Positions 42,087-50,867 of a DNA stretch of 64,000 nucleotides are shown one piece after another; positions within the stretch are counted from its first letter, which is position 1, and each line of letters begins with the position of its first letter. Under the pieces are notes generated by a model. That model did not search any database. It had not been told where the DNA came from and saw nothing but the letters and a program-made list of their open reading frames with translations. The DNA is taken from contig NZ_FNFX01000002.1 in assembly GCF_900100975.1 (NCBI RefSeq), positions 372,001 through 436,000 of the forward strand, read 5' to 3'. The position numbers and the translations under genes are program-made. Source of the DNA: Methylophilus rhizosphaerae (lineage in GTDB: Bacteria; Pseudomonadota; Gammaproteobacteria; Burkholderiales; Methylophilaceae).

Positions 42087-42428
42087 ATGGAAATCAAACC
42101 GATAGACCAGCGTTTCAGTATCGCTGGCCAACTGAACGAAGCTGACCTGGAGGCCATTGCCAGTCAGGGATTCAGGCTGGTGATTAATTTTCGCCCGGAT
42201 GGTGAAGGTGGCGACATGCAGCCTACCAGCGCCGCACTGGCAGCCAGGGCGCAGCCGCTCGGCCTGGCCTATGCCTACATTCCGGTGGCACCTAACCAGG
42301 TTCAACCGGCACATATAGCACAGATACGCACATTGCTGGCGCAGCATCCCGGCCCGATACTCGGCTTTTGCCGTACTGGCAATCGCGCCAGTAATGTTTA
42401 CCAGCAGGCCGTCCAGTCTGACGCATGA
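42087..42428 (+). CDS. DUF442 / beta-lactamase-hydrolase-like phosphatase-fold protein
   Basis: 113 aa from ATG 42087, with AGGAGC upstream. The start KPIDQRFSIAGQLNEADL and the Cys-x5-Arg motif FCRTGNRAS (~92-100) match the DUF442 (TIGR01244) family, a dual-specificity-phosphatase fold. In Blh and related proteins of sulfide-oxidation operons this domain is proposed to act as a sulfur transferase, often fused to a persulfide dioxygenase. Here it stands alone. It is tightly linked to the ArsR gene (8 bases). Confidence 0.85.
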   Translation: MEIKPIDQRFSIAGQLNEADLEAIASQGFRLVINFRPDGEGGDMQPTSAALAARAQPLGLAYAYIPVAPNQVQPAHIAQIRTLLAQHPGPILGFCRTGNRASNVYQQAVQSDA

Positions 42429-42547
42429 ATAAACCGGACTGTTGTCCGCCAGCTGCCGCAAAGTGAGGGGAAAGAAGACCTGCGCTCACATCTGCCCCAC
42501 TGGCCAGAACGTTAATATTGATCTCACTTTTTAGGGAATCCGACATT

Positions 42548-43774
42548 ATGAGCAATTCATCTTTCGAAGTTGTCATTGTAGGTGGTGGCAGTGCCGGTTG
42601 CGCCATTGCAGCCAGCCTGAAAAAACGTGCACCCGCACTGAAAATCGCCATTATCGAGCCTTCGGACCAACATTATTACCAGCCCGCCTGGACACTGGTA
42701 GGCGCCGGGGAATTTGATGTCAACAAAACCATGCGGCCAATGGCAGACTGCATTCCCGCAGGGGTCACCTGGCTACAGGCTGGTGCCACTGAATTCCAGC
42801 CAGCCCAGAAACAAGTGCTGACCGACAAACTGGGGGCGATTCAATACCAGCAACTGGTGGTTGCTACCGGCCTGAAACTGAACTGGGCAGGCATCAAGGG
42901 CTTGACCGACACGCTGGGGAAAAACGGCGTCACCTCGAACTACAGGGTTGACCTGGCGCCATACACCTGGCAACTGGTGCAGCAACTGCAATCGGGCGAG
43001 GCGCTGTTTACCCAGCCCGGCATGCCGATCAAATGCGCCGGCGCACCGCAGAAAGCCCTGTATCTTTCCTGCGCGGAATGGATGGGCAAAGGCCGGCTGG
43101 GCAAGATCAAGGCCTCGTTTTACACGGCCACGCCCAGCCTGTTTGGCGTGAAAGAATATGTAGAACCACTGATGCAATACATGCGCCGTTACCAGGTAGA
43201 CCTCAACCTGAATAGCAATCTGGTTGAAGTGGATGGTCCCGGCAAGACCGCCTGGTTTGAAGTCAAAGACGCGGAGGGAAATACTTCCCGCATCAGCAAG
43301 CCATTTGACTTGCTGCACGTCGTACCGCCACAAACCGCACTGGAAGTGGTAAAGCAGAGCCCGCTCGCCAATGCAGGCGGCTGGGTAGAAGTCGACCAGC
43401 ATAGTTTGCAGCATGTACGCTACCCGGAAATTTTCGGCGTCGGCGATTGCACCAGTACCCCTAACGCAAAAACAGCCGCGGCTGCGCGCAAACAAGTGGT
43501 GATCGCCGCAGAGAACCTGCTGGCGCAACGTGCCGGACAGGCATTACCGTCACGCTACGATGGGTATGGTTCCTGCCCGTTAACGGTAGAGAAAGGCAAA
43601 ATCATCCTGGCAGAATTCGGCTATGGCGGCAAAATCGTGCCAACCTTCCCCTGGGATTCGACCAAACCGCGCCGTTCAGCCTGGTGGCTCAAGAAATATC
43701 TCCTGCCCTGGCTGTACTGGAACCTGATGCTGAAAGGCCGGGAGTGGCTGGCACGCTGCGGTGCCTGCGGCTAA
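42548..43774 (+). CDS. Sulfide:quinone oxidoreductase-like flavoprotein
   Basis: 408 aa from ATG 42548. FAD-binding VVIVGGGSAGCAIAASL, the active-site Cys C163 in MPIKCAGAPQKALYL and C343 in GYGSCPLTVEKGK are present. The 180-residue spacing between them is close to that of the redox pair of human SQOR (C201/C379). A second FAD segment is FGVGDCTSTPNAKTAAA. The C-terminal amphipathic region (KKYLLPWLYWNLMLKG) should bind the inner membrane. It oxidises sulfide and passes electrons to quinone. It lies 119 bases after the DUF442 gene. Confidence 0.92.
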   Translation: MSNSSFEVVIVGGGSAGCAIAASLKKRAPALKIAIIEPSDQHYYQPAWTLVGAGEFDVNKTMRPMADCIPAGVTWLQAGATEFQPAQKQVLTDKLGAIQYQQLVVATGLKLNWAGIKGLTDTLGKNGVTSNYRVDLAPYTWQLVQQLQSGEALFTQPGMPIKCAGAPQKALYLSCAEWMGKGRLGKIKASFYTATPSLFGVKEYVEPLMQYMRRYQVDLNLNSNLVEVDGPGKTAWFEVKDAEGNTSRISKPFDLLHVVPPQTALEVVKQSPLANAGGWVEVDQHSLQHVRYPEIFGVGDCTSTPNAKTAAAARKQVVIAAENLLAQRAGQALPSRYDGYGSCPLTVEKGKIILAEFGYGGKIVPTFPWDSTKPRRSAWWLKKYLLPWLYWNLMLKGREWLARCGACG

Positions 43775-43788
43775 TAGCCACTGGCAAA

Positions 43789-45246
43789 CTATTCCGCCGC
43801 CAGGAGATCCTGCAGCCAGCGCAAGGTCAATACCACACCAAAACCATTGACCTCGCTGGAGACTGCACCCAGACCATCCTTATGTGCATAAGCAGATAAA
43901 TCCACATGGCACCATGGCATGTCGCCTTCAATGAATTTGCCCAGAAAGCGTGCCGCAATGATATGGTCGGCATCACTTTCCATGGTGCATTGCTTGATAT
44001 CGGCAATGTCACTATCCAGTTCGCTGTCGTAATCTCCGGCATAAGGAAAAGCTACCACACGCTCGCCACTGGCCGTGCCAGCCGCTATCATCTGCCCGGT
44101 CAGTGCCTGCGAATTTGCCACAATGCCGCTCATGCGCGTGCCTAGTGCCGTCTGCATGCTGCCTGTAAGGGTGGCATAATCCAGTATCACATCCGGCTTT
44201 TCACGACTGGCCAGTGTCAAGGTATCTGCCAGCACCATGCGCCCTTCGGCATCGGTATGCACAATCTCAATAGTCATACCGTTCAGGGCCGTCACTACAT
44301 CATTCTGTTTGTATGCCAGCGGCCCGATATGGTTTTGCGCAATGGCCAGCCAGCAATCAACGTTCACAGGTAATTGTTGTGCCCTGACGGCTTGTAACAC
44401 ACCAACGGCAACCGCACTGCCATTCATGTCTTGATGCATGCCCTGCATATATTTGGCCGACTTCAGGTTATGGCCGCCAGTGTCAAAGCAAATGCCTTTA
44501 CCAACCAGTGCAATGGTTTTCCGTGCCTGCGGATGGCGATAAGACAGCTTCACAATGGCTGCATCCTGCGGCTCTGAGCCTTGCGCCACTGCGGCAAAAG
44601 CGCCTGCACCCATCGCCTTGAGTTGCTTGAAATCCCATTCCGTATGCTGCCAGCCCTGCTCTGTGGCCAGTGCCTGCAACCGCTGACGGTAAAGCAACGG
44701 TGTCTGCTGGTTCGGTGGCGTCAAGGTCAGCGTACGGCATAAGGTATTGCCGGCAATCGCTGCCTCCACTTCTGCCACCCATGCCAAACGGGCGACTCCG
44801 AATACACCAATCTCTGTCAGGGCAGTTTGTCTTACGTCCCGTTTAAGCGCCGGCAATGGCTGGGCATTAACCGCGGTGACATAAGCCGCCTGCCTGGCAA
44901 TCTGGTCAATCTTGCCCTGCCCGTGAACCGCAATAGCCAACCGGCTGGGTCGCTCCTCCAGCAAAGGTTTGACGGCCTGCCTGAGCAAGGCCTGCTGCTC
45001 AAATGCTGATTGTGAATTTTTAAGCTGTATGATGCTGACCAGCGCGCCTTCTACCAGTTCTAAAGTCAGCGGTTTGCCCGCAATGTCTTGCAACGTACGC
45101 TGGCTGCGCTTCAGCCTGTTTTCCAGGATGGACTGGAATGGTATGGCAGCGGGCAAGGCATCAACAAATACCAGTAATACATGCTGCGAGAAATCCAGCA
45201 TGGAGGATGTATTTAACTCGGGATAATGGGTCCAGTTGATCGGCAT
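43789..45246 (-). CDS. M17 leucyl-aminopeptidase-family peptidase
   Basis: 485 aa from ATG 45246. Metal-binding segments of the M17 family: GKGICFDTGGHNLKSAKYMQ and the DAEGRMVLAD box. The usual NTDAEGR motif reads HTDAEGR here, as in a side branch of the family. The C-terminal PWCHVDLSAYAHKDG is conserved. It removes N-terminal residues from peptides in the cytoplasm. It is convergent with the SQR gene, 14 bases apart, and divergent from aceE. Confidence 0.9.
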   Translation of the reverse strand: MPINWTHYPELNTSSMLDFSQHVLLVFVDALPAAIPFQSILENRLKRSQRTLQDIAGKPLTLELVEGALVSIIQLKNSQSAFEQQALLRQAVKPLLEERPSRLAIAVHGQGKIDQIARQAAYVTAVNAQPLPALKRDVRQTALTEIGVFGVARLAWVAEVEAAIAGNTLCRTLTLTPPNQQTPLLYRQRLQALATEQGWQHTEWDFKQLKAMGAGAFAAVAQGSEPQDAAIVKLSYRHPQARKTIALVGKGICFDTGGHNLKSAKYMQGMHQDMNGSAVAVGVLQAVRAQQLPVNVDCWLAIAQNHIGPLAYKQNDVVTALNGMTIEIVHTDAEGRMVLADTLTLASREKPDVILDYATLTGSMQTALGTRMSGIVANSQALTGQMIAAGTASGERVVAFPYAGDYDSELDSDIADIKQCTMESDADHIIAARFLGKFIEGDMPWCHVDLSAYAHKDGLGAVSSEVNGFGVVLTLRWLQDLLAAE

Positions 45247-45373
45247 ACAGTCAGAAAACACTCTTCTATAAAATATCAAATAAACGTAGCAAATACCTGT
45301 AGTTAGGCAGGGTTAATTCATGCAAAACTTGACCAGAACCAGCAAAAAAGAGACACTTACGGCTGATTGAAAG

Positions 45374-45405
45374 GTTGGCCTTCCCCACACGGGGGAATGC
45401 CCAAC
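45374..45405. other. Imperfect hairpin in the aceE upstream region
   Basis: Arms GTTGG-x-x-TTCCCC and GGGGAA-x-x-CCCAAC enclose ACAC. It lies ~150 bases before aceE and ~130 bases upstream of the aminopeptidase start. It may be a leader structure; no T-run follows. Confidence 0.35.
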
Positions 45406-45463
45406 GTGATACCATTAAAACAATAGTACACAATGTCGGAATCCCTTCTTGGTAATCTAACAT

Positions 45464-45493
45464 TTGCTCAACTCTAAGAATTGCTCAACTCTA
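45464..45493 (+). repeat. Tandem direct repeat upstream of aceE
   Basis: TTGCTCAACTCTA occurs twice (45464-45476 and 45481-45493), 17 bases apart, 61 bases before the aceE start. It may be a double regulator site or a slippage duplication. The rest of the 308-base gap (45247-45554) holds only the hairpin and a GGAG ribosome site. Confidence 0.6.
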
Positions 45494-45554
45494 GGCATCA
45501 CATTTTGCGCTAGATTATACGCATAGCGACTTAAAACTCGGAGAATCCTCACGC

Positions 45555-48224
45555 ATGGCAACGCATTCGCAAGCACACCTCAATGAAACTGATGCACAAG
45601 AAACCCAGGAGTGGTTAGAAGCGCTCAGTGCTGTCATTGAGAATGAAGGGCCAGAACGTGCCCACTTCCTGCTGGAAGCAATGATTGACCAGGCCCGCCG
45701 TTCCGGTGGCCACTTGCCTTACAAAGCAACCACTGCTTATGTGAACACCATTCCAACACACCTGCAGGCCAAACTGCCGGGCGACCCGGAGATGGAACGC
45801 CGCATCCGCGCGCTGATCCGCTGGAACTCGATCATGACGGTACTGCGTGCGAATGAAAAATCACCAGGCATTGGTGGCCATATCGCCAGCTTCCAGTCGG
45901 CAGCCACTTTGTATGACGTGGGCTTTAACCACTTTTTCCGCGCAGCCAACGAAAGCTTTGGCGGCGACTGTATCTATTTCCAGGGCCACTCCTCGCCAGG
46001 CGTGTACGCACGTGCCTTCCTGGAAGGCCGTATTTCGGAAGAACAAATGGACAACTTCCGCCAGGAAACCGGCGGCAATGGCCTCTCCAGCTACCCACAC
46101 CCCTGGTTGATGCCTGATTTCTGGCAATTCCCGACCGTATCCATGGGCCTGGGCCCCTTGGCCGGTATCTACCAGGCACGTTTCCTCAAATACCTGCACA
46201 ACCGTGGCATTGCCGATACGGCTGACCGCAAGGTATGGGTCTTCTGTGGCGATGGCGAGATGGATGAGCCGGAATCTCAAGGTGCGATTTCACTGGCCGC
46301 CCGTGAAGGTCTGGATAACCTGATTTTCGTCATCAACTGTAATCTGCAGCGCCTGGATGGCCCGGTACGTGGCAACGGCAAGATTATCCAGGAACTGGAA
46401 TCCAACTTCCGCGGTGCGGGCTGGAACGCGATCAAGGTCATCTGGGGTTCTTACTGGGATCCATTGCTGGCCATGGATAAAGACGGTTTGCTGCGTAAAC
46501 GCATGGAGGAATGCGTGGATGGCGAATACCAGAACTTCAAGCAAAAAGGTGGCGCGTACACGCGTGAAAACTTCTTCGGCAAATATCCTGAGTTGCGTGA
46601 AATGGTGGCAGCGATGTCCGATGCCGACATCTGGCGCCTGAACCGTGGCGGTCATGACCCACATAAAGTATTCTCTGCCTATCACGCTGCGGTGACCCAC
46701 AAAGGCCAGCCGACTGTGATCCTGGCCAAAACCGTCAAGGGTTACGGCATGGGTGACGCGGGTGAAGGCCAGAACACGACTCACCAGCAGAAAAGCATGG
46801 ACATGGATTCACTGAAAGCTTTCCGTGACCGCTTTGACCTGCCATTGACTGATGAACAGGTAGAAAACCTGTCTTACTACCGTCCGGCTGAAGACAGCCC
46901 GGAAATCAAGTATATGATGGAACGCCGTTCCGCTTTGGGTGGCTTTGTTCCTAGCCGCCGCCGTAAAGGTAACGAGCTGACCGTGCCTGAACTGTCTGCA
47001 TTTGAAAATATGCTGGGCGCCACCGGTGAGCGTGAAATTTCCACCACCATGGCATTTGTGCGTATTCTGTCTACCCTGGTACGTGACAAGCAAGTTGGCA
47101 AATACGTAGTGCCTATCGTGCCTGATGAAGCACGTACCTTCGGTATGGAAGGCATGTTCCGTCAATTGGGCATCTATTCATCCGTAGGCCAGCTGTACGA
47201 GCCACAAGATTCTGACCAGGTGATGTTCTACAAGGAATCCCAGAGCGGCCAGATCCTCGAAGAAGGCATTAACGAAGCCGGTTCCTTCGCCAGCTGGCTG
47301 GCGGCGGCGACGTCTTATAGCGTGACCGGCACGCAGATGATTCCGTTCTACATCTATTACTCGATGTTCGGTTTCCAGCGTATTGGTGACTTTGCCTGGG
47401 CCGCTGGCGACAGCCGTGCACGTGGTTTCCTGCTGGGTGCCACCGCTGGCCGTACCACATTGAATGGTGAAGGTTTACAGCACGAAGATGGCCATAGCCA
47501 CCTGATGTCCGCAACGATTCCGAACTGTGTATCTTATGACCCGACCTTTGCTTACGAGCTGGCCGTGATTATCCAGGAAGGCATGCGCCGCATGGTGCAG
47601 AACCAGGAAGATGTGTATTACTACATCACCCTGATGAACGAAAACTACAGCCACCCGGCCATGCCAGAAGGTAGTGCTGAAGGCATCCTCAAAGGCATGT
47701 ACAGTTTCAGCAAATCCAAAGTCAAAGGCCCTAAAGTACAACTGATGGGCTCCGGCGTGATCCTGCGCGAGGTGATTGCGGCGGCCGAGTTGCTGGAAAA
47801 AGACTGGGGCGTGTCTGCCGATGTATGGAGCGTCACCAGCTTTACCGAACTGCGTCGCGAGGGTATTGATGCCGAGCGTCACAATCTGTTGCATCCGGAA
47901 GCCAAACCGAAGCTGAGCTACGTGGAAGAGTCCCTGAAAAAGGCCGAAGGCCCGGTGATTGCATCTACAGACTATATGCGCAGCTTTGCTGACCAGATCC
48001 GTCCGTTCGTGCCTAACAAGTTTATCGCCCTGGGAACAGATGGCTATGGTCGTTCCGACTCACGCGAAGCACTGCGCAGCTTCTTTGAAGTTGACCGCTA
48101 CTACGTAGTCCTGGCGGCATTGAAAGCGCTAGCGGACGAAGGCAAATTGCCGGCAGCAAAAGCAAGCGAAGCAATCAAAAAATATAATATCGACGTTAAG
48201 CGCGCCAACCCGGCGACGATTTAA
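45555..48224 (+). CDS. aceE: Pyruvate dehydrogenase E1, homodimeric type
   Basis: 889 aa, the normal length. Thiamine-diphosphate motif GDGEMDEPESQGAISLA (~235) with the closing NCNLQRLDGPV is present, as are the HPWLMPDFWQFPTVSMG segment and the C-terminal transketolase-like domain (YGRSDSREALRSFFEVDR). It decarboxylates pyruvate and acetylates the lipoyl groups of E2. aceF follows after 26 bases. Two direct repeats lie upstream. Confidence 0.97.
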   Translation: MATHSQAHLNETDAQETQEWLEALSAVIENEGPERAHFLLEAMIDQARRSGGHLPYKATTAYVNTIPTHLQAKLPGDPEMERRIRALIRWNSIMTVLRANEKSPGIGGHIASFQSAATLYDVGFNHFFRAANESFGGDCIYFQGHSSPGVYARAFLEGRISEEQMDNFRQETGGNGLSSYPHPWLMPDFWQFPTVSMGLGPLAGIYQARFLKYLHNRGIADTADRKVWVFCGDGEMDEPESQGAISLAAREGLDNLIFVINCNLQRLDGPVRGNGKIIQELESNFRGAGWNAIKVIWGSYWDPLLAMDKDGLLRKRMEECVDGEYQNFKQKGGAYTRENFFGKYPELREMVAAMSDADIWRLNRGGHDPHKVFSAYHAAVTHKGQPTVILAKTVKGYGMGDAGEGQNTTHQQKSMDMDSLKAFRDRFDLPLTDEQVENLSYYRPAEDSPEIKYMMERRSALGGFVPSRRRKGNELTVPELSAFENMLGATGEREISTTMAFVRILSTLVRDKQVGKYVVPIVPDEARTFGMEGMFRQLGIYSSVGQLYEPQDSDQVMFYKESQSGQILEEGINEAGSFASWLAAATSYSVTGTQMIPFYIYYSMFGFQRIGDFAWAAGDSRARGFLLGATAGRTTLNGEGLQHEDGHSHLMSATIPNCVSYDPTFAYELAVIIQEGMRRMVQNQEDVYYYITLMNENYSHPAMPEGSAEGILKGMYSFSKSKVKGPKVQLMGSGVILREVIAAAELLEKDWGVSADVWSVTSFTELRREGIDAERHNLLHPEAKPKLSYVEESLKKAEGPVIASTDYMRSFADQIRPFVPNKFIALGTDGYGRSDSREALRSFFEVDRYYVVLAALKALADEGKLPAAKASEAIKKYNIDVKRANPATI

Positions 48225-48250
48225 GTCACGACATAAGGAACATACACAAT

Positions 48251-49594
48251 ATGTCTATCAAAGAAGTACTGGTGCCGGATATCGGCAACTTTGACAGCGT
48301 CGACGTCATCGAAGTCCTGGTCAGCGTGGGTGACACCGTCGCCAAAGAGGATTCACTGATTACTGTAGAGTCTGATAAGGCCTCCATGGATATTCCCTCC
48401 TCGCTGGCTGGTGTGGTCAAGGAAATCCACATTAAAGTCGGCGACAAAACCCAACAGGGTGCACTGATCCTGACCCTGGATACCGCGGCCGAAGCAGCAC
48501 CGGCTGAAAAAGTAGCCCCACAACCCACAGCGACACCGGTCGTGGCCACTGTGACTGTTGATGAAGCAAAAGTTGCCGTTCCCGAGCCAACACGCCCTGT
48601 TGCCGAAGTGCCACAAGTCATCCAGCCACAGGCCACACCTAACCCGGTCGCGGCCAGCAGCGTTGGTAGCAGCGGCAAGCTGGCGCACGCCAGCCCTTCT
48701 GTACGCAAGTTTGCGCGTGAACTGGGAGTGAACCTGTCACTGGTGAAAGCCAGCGGTCCCAAGAACCGTATCCTGCAAGCTGACGTACAAGCTTATGTCA
48801 AAGGCGAATTGTCCAAACCACGCTCTGAAAATATGGGCGTGGGTAGCGGCTTAAGCACCCTGCCGATGCCGGTGATTGATTTCAGCCAGTTTGGCGGTAT
48901 CGAAACCAAGCCGCTGTCTCGTATCAAGAAATTGTCTGGTGCCAACCTGCACCGTAACTGGGTCACGGCGCCGCATGTCACCCAGTTTGATGAAGCCGAC
49001 ATTACAGACCTGGAAGATTTCCGCAAGTCCATGCTGGCCGAGGCGGAAAAACGTGGCGTGAAGCTGACATTGCTGGCCTTCCTGATGAAAGCCGTGGTCA
49101 ACGCACTGCGCACCTACCCCAACTTCAATGCCTCACTATCCCCGGAAGGCGACAGCCTGATCCTGAAACAGTATTACCATATCGGCTTTGCCTGCGATAC
49201 GCCGGACGGCCTGGTGGTGCCTGTGGTACGTGACGTGAACCAGAAAGACGTGATGGATATCGCGCGTGACCTGGCTGACCTCTCTGCCAAGGCCCGCGAG
49301 CGCAAGTTGAAGGTCGAGGAAATGCAAGGCGGCTGCTTTACCATTTCCAGCCTGGGCGGCATCGGTGGCACCATGTTCACACCTATCATCAACTGCCCTG
49401 AAGTCGCGATTCTGGGTGTCTCACGTGCGGCGATGCAGCCAGTCTATAACAAAGAGACCAATGGCTTTGACCCACGCCTGATTATGCCGCTGTCACTCTC
49501 CTACGATCACCGCGTGATCGATGGTGCCGACGGTGCGCGATTCACCAGCCATCTGCGTGTGATGTTGAGCGATGTCAGACGCTTATTGCTGTAA
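48251..49594 (+). CDS. aceF: Pyruvate dehydrogenase E2, dihydrolipoyl acetyltransferase
   Basis: 447 aa. There is a single N-terminal lipoyl domain with the lipoylated Lys43 in VESDKASMD, where many relatives have two or three. A Pro/Ala/Thr-rich linker, a peripheral-subunit-binding domain (ASPSVRKFARELGVNLSLVK, ~155-190) and the catalytic domain with DHRVIDGADGARF (His and Asp of the acetyltransferase site) follow. It transfers acetyl to CoA and forms the complex core. A perfect terminator follows, so lpdA is not in this transcript. Confidence 0.97.
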   Translation: MSIKEVLVPDIGNFDSVDVIEVLVSVGDTVAKEDSLITVESDKASMDIPSSLAGVVKEIHIKVGDKTQQGALILTLDTAAEAAPAEKVAPQPTATPVVATVTVDEAKVAVPEPTRPVAEVPQVIQPQATPNPVAASSVGSSGKLAHASPSVRKFARELGVNLSLVKASGPKNRILQADVQAYVKGELSKPRSENMGVGSGLSTLPMPVIDFSQFGGIETKPLSRIKKLSGANLHRNWVTAPHVTQFDEADITDLEDFRKSMLAEAEKRGVKLTLLAFLMKAVVNALRTYPNFNASLSPEGDSLILKQYYHIGFACDTPDGLVVPVVRDVNQKDVMDIARDLADLSAKARERKLKVEEMQGGCFTISSLGGIGGTMFTPIINCPEVAILGVSRAAMQPVYNKETNGFDPRLIMPLSLSYDHRVIDGADGARFTSHLRVMLSDVRRLLL

Positions 49595-49617
49595 TCGTTG
49601 GGTACATTCAGGGTATA

Positions 49618-49648
49618 AACAAAAGGCGCTTAGCGCCTTTTGTTTTTT
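49618..49648 (+). terminator. Terminator after aceF
   Basis: Perfect 12-bp stem AACAAAAGGCGC / GCGCCTTTTGTT with loop TTA, then TTTT. It lies 24 bases after the stop. Confidence 0.93.
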
Positions 49649-49685
49649 AGCAGCCCTGCAGCAGAACAACAGATATGCCTGCGTT

Positions 49686-50774
49686 TTAAAACAATGTTAA
49701 CTGAGCACGCGCTGGCTTCTGCTGCCAATCTTCCGGTACTTTAAACAAATCGGTACGGAAACCCAACCGCTCTCCTGACATACCCAGTTTCTGGCAACTT
49801 CGTTTAAAGCGATTCGCCAGTAAGTCCGCAAAAATGCCTTCGCCGCGCATGCGCCTACCGAAATCACTTTGGTAAGCCTTGCCGCCACGGCTTTGTTTTA
49901 TCAGGCTCATCACATGGCTGGCTTTGAGCGGAAAGTACTGTTGTAGCCAGTCTTCAAACAGGCCGTTTAACTCATGCGGCAGGCGCAGGAAAACATAGCC
50001 TGCTTTCCTGGCGCCTGCCTGGCAGGCCTGCGCCAGGATCTGCTCCATATCACAATCGGTCAATGCCGGGATCACAGGGGCGACCATGACGCCGGTGGGA
50101 ATACCGGCTGCACTGAGCTTGCGTAGCGTTTCAAAGCGTCGTTCCGGCGCGGCAGCGCGTGGTTCCAGCCGACGTGCGATCTGCCTGTCCAGCGTGGTGA
50201 TACTGAGGTAAATACTGGCCAGGCCTTTGGCGGCCATGGGCGCAATCAGGTCAATGTCACGTTCTACCAATGAAGATTTGGTCACCAGGCTGAATGGATG
50301 ATTGGCTTCACTCAATACCTGGATAATCTGGCGCGTCAGTTGGTATTGACGTTCTATAGGCTGGTAGCCATCAGTATTCATGCCTAATGCAATGGGGGCA
50401 CATTTGTAATTGGGGTGCGCCAGTTCTTTTTTCAGCAACGCAACCGCATCGGCTTTCATCAGCAAGCGGGATTCAAAATCCAGCCCGGGCGACATACCGA
50501 GATAAGCATGCGTAGGACGCGCATAACAGTAGATACAACCATGTTCGCATCCCCGGTAAGGGTTCAGGGTGCGGTCAAACGGTAAATCAGGCGACCGGAT
50601 ATAATTGATGACAGATTTGGCCGCATCCAGCATGACTTCAGTCCGCAAAGGGGGAGCCTCATCATCCAGACTGCCCCAGCCATCATCCAGCACTTCCCGG
50701 GTATGCGGGTCAAAGCGGCTGGCCTGATTACTGCCGGCTGCGCGCCCTTTATAGACAAGAGGTTTTTCATTCAT
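49686..50774 (-). CDS. Radical SAM protein, PA0069 / SplB-like
   Basis: 362 aa from ATG 50774. The radical SAM cluster motif is GCEHGCIYCYARPTHAY (CxxxCxxC, ~residue 75-82). It is preceded by the family-specific NPYRGCEHG and followed by ALGMNTDGYQPIERQY. The family is related to spore photoproduct lyase and common in Proteobacteria; the substrate is unknown. The gene lies between aceEF and the glucan genes without an evident link to either. Confidence 0.88.
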   Translation of the reverse strand: MNEKPLVYKGRAAGSNQASRFDPHTREVLDDGWGSLDDEAPPLRTEVMLDAAKSVINYIRSPDLPFDRTLNPYRGCEHGCIYCYARPTHAYLGMSPGLDFESRLLMKADAVALLKKELAHPNYKCAPIALGMNTDGYQPIERQYQLTRQIIQVLSEANHPFSLVTKSSLVERDIDLIAPMAAKGLASIYLSITTLDRQIARRLEPRAAAPERRFETLRKLSAAGIPTGVMVAPVIPALTDCDMEQILAQACQAGARKAGYVFLRLPHELNGLFEDWLQQYFPLKASHVMSLIKQSRGGKAYQSDFGRRMRGEGIFADLLANRFKRSCQKLGMSGERLGFRTDLFKVPEDWQQKPARAQLTLF

Positions 50775-50867
50775 CACACTATTCCTGAAAAGAGGCCTCT
50801 GACAAACTGTGATTTGTTGTTGCTTTTAACCTGCCAAAACCTTTAAATAGATTGAATAATCAAAGAA

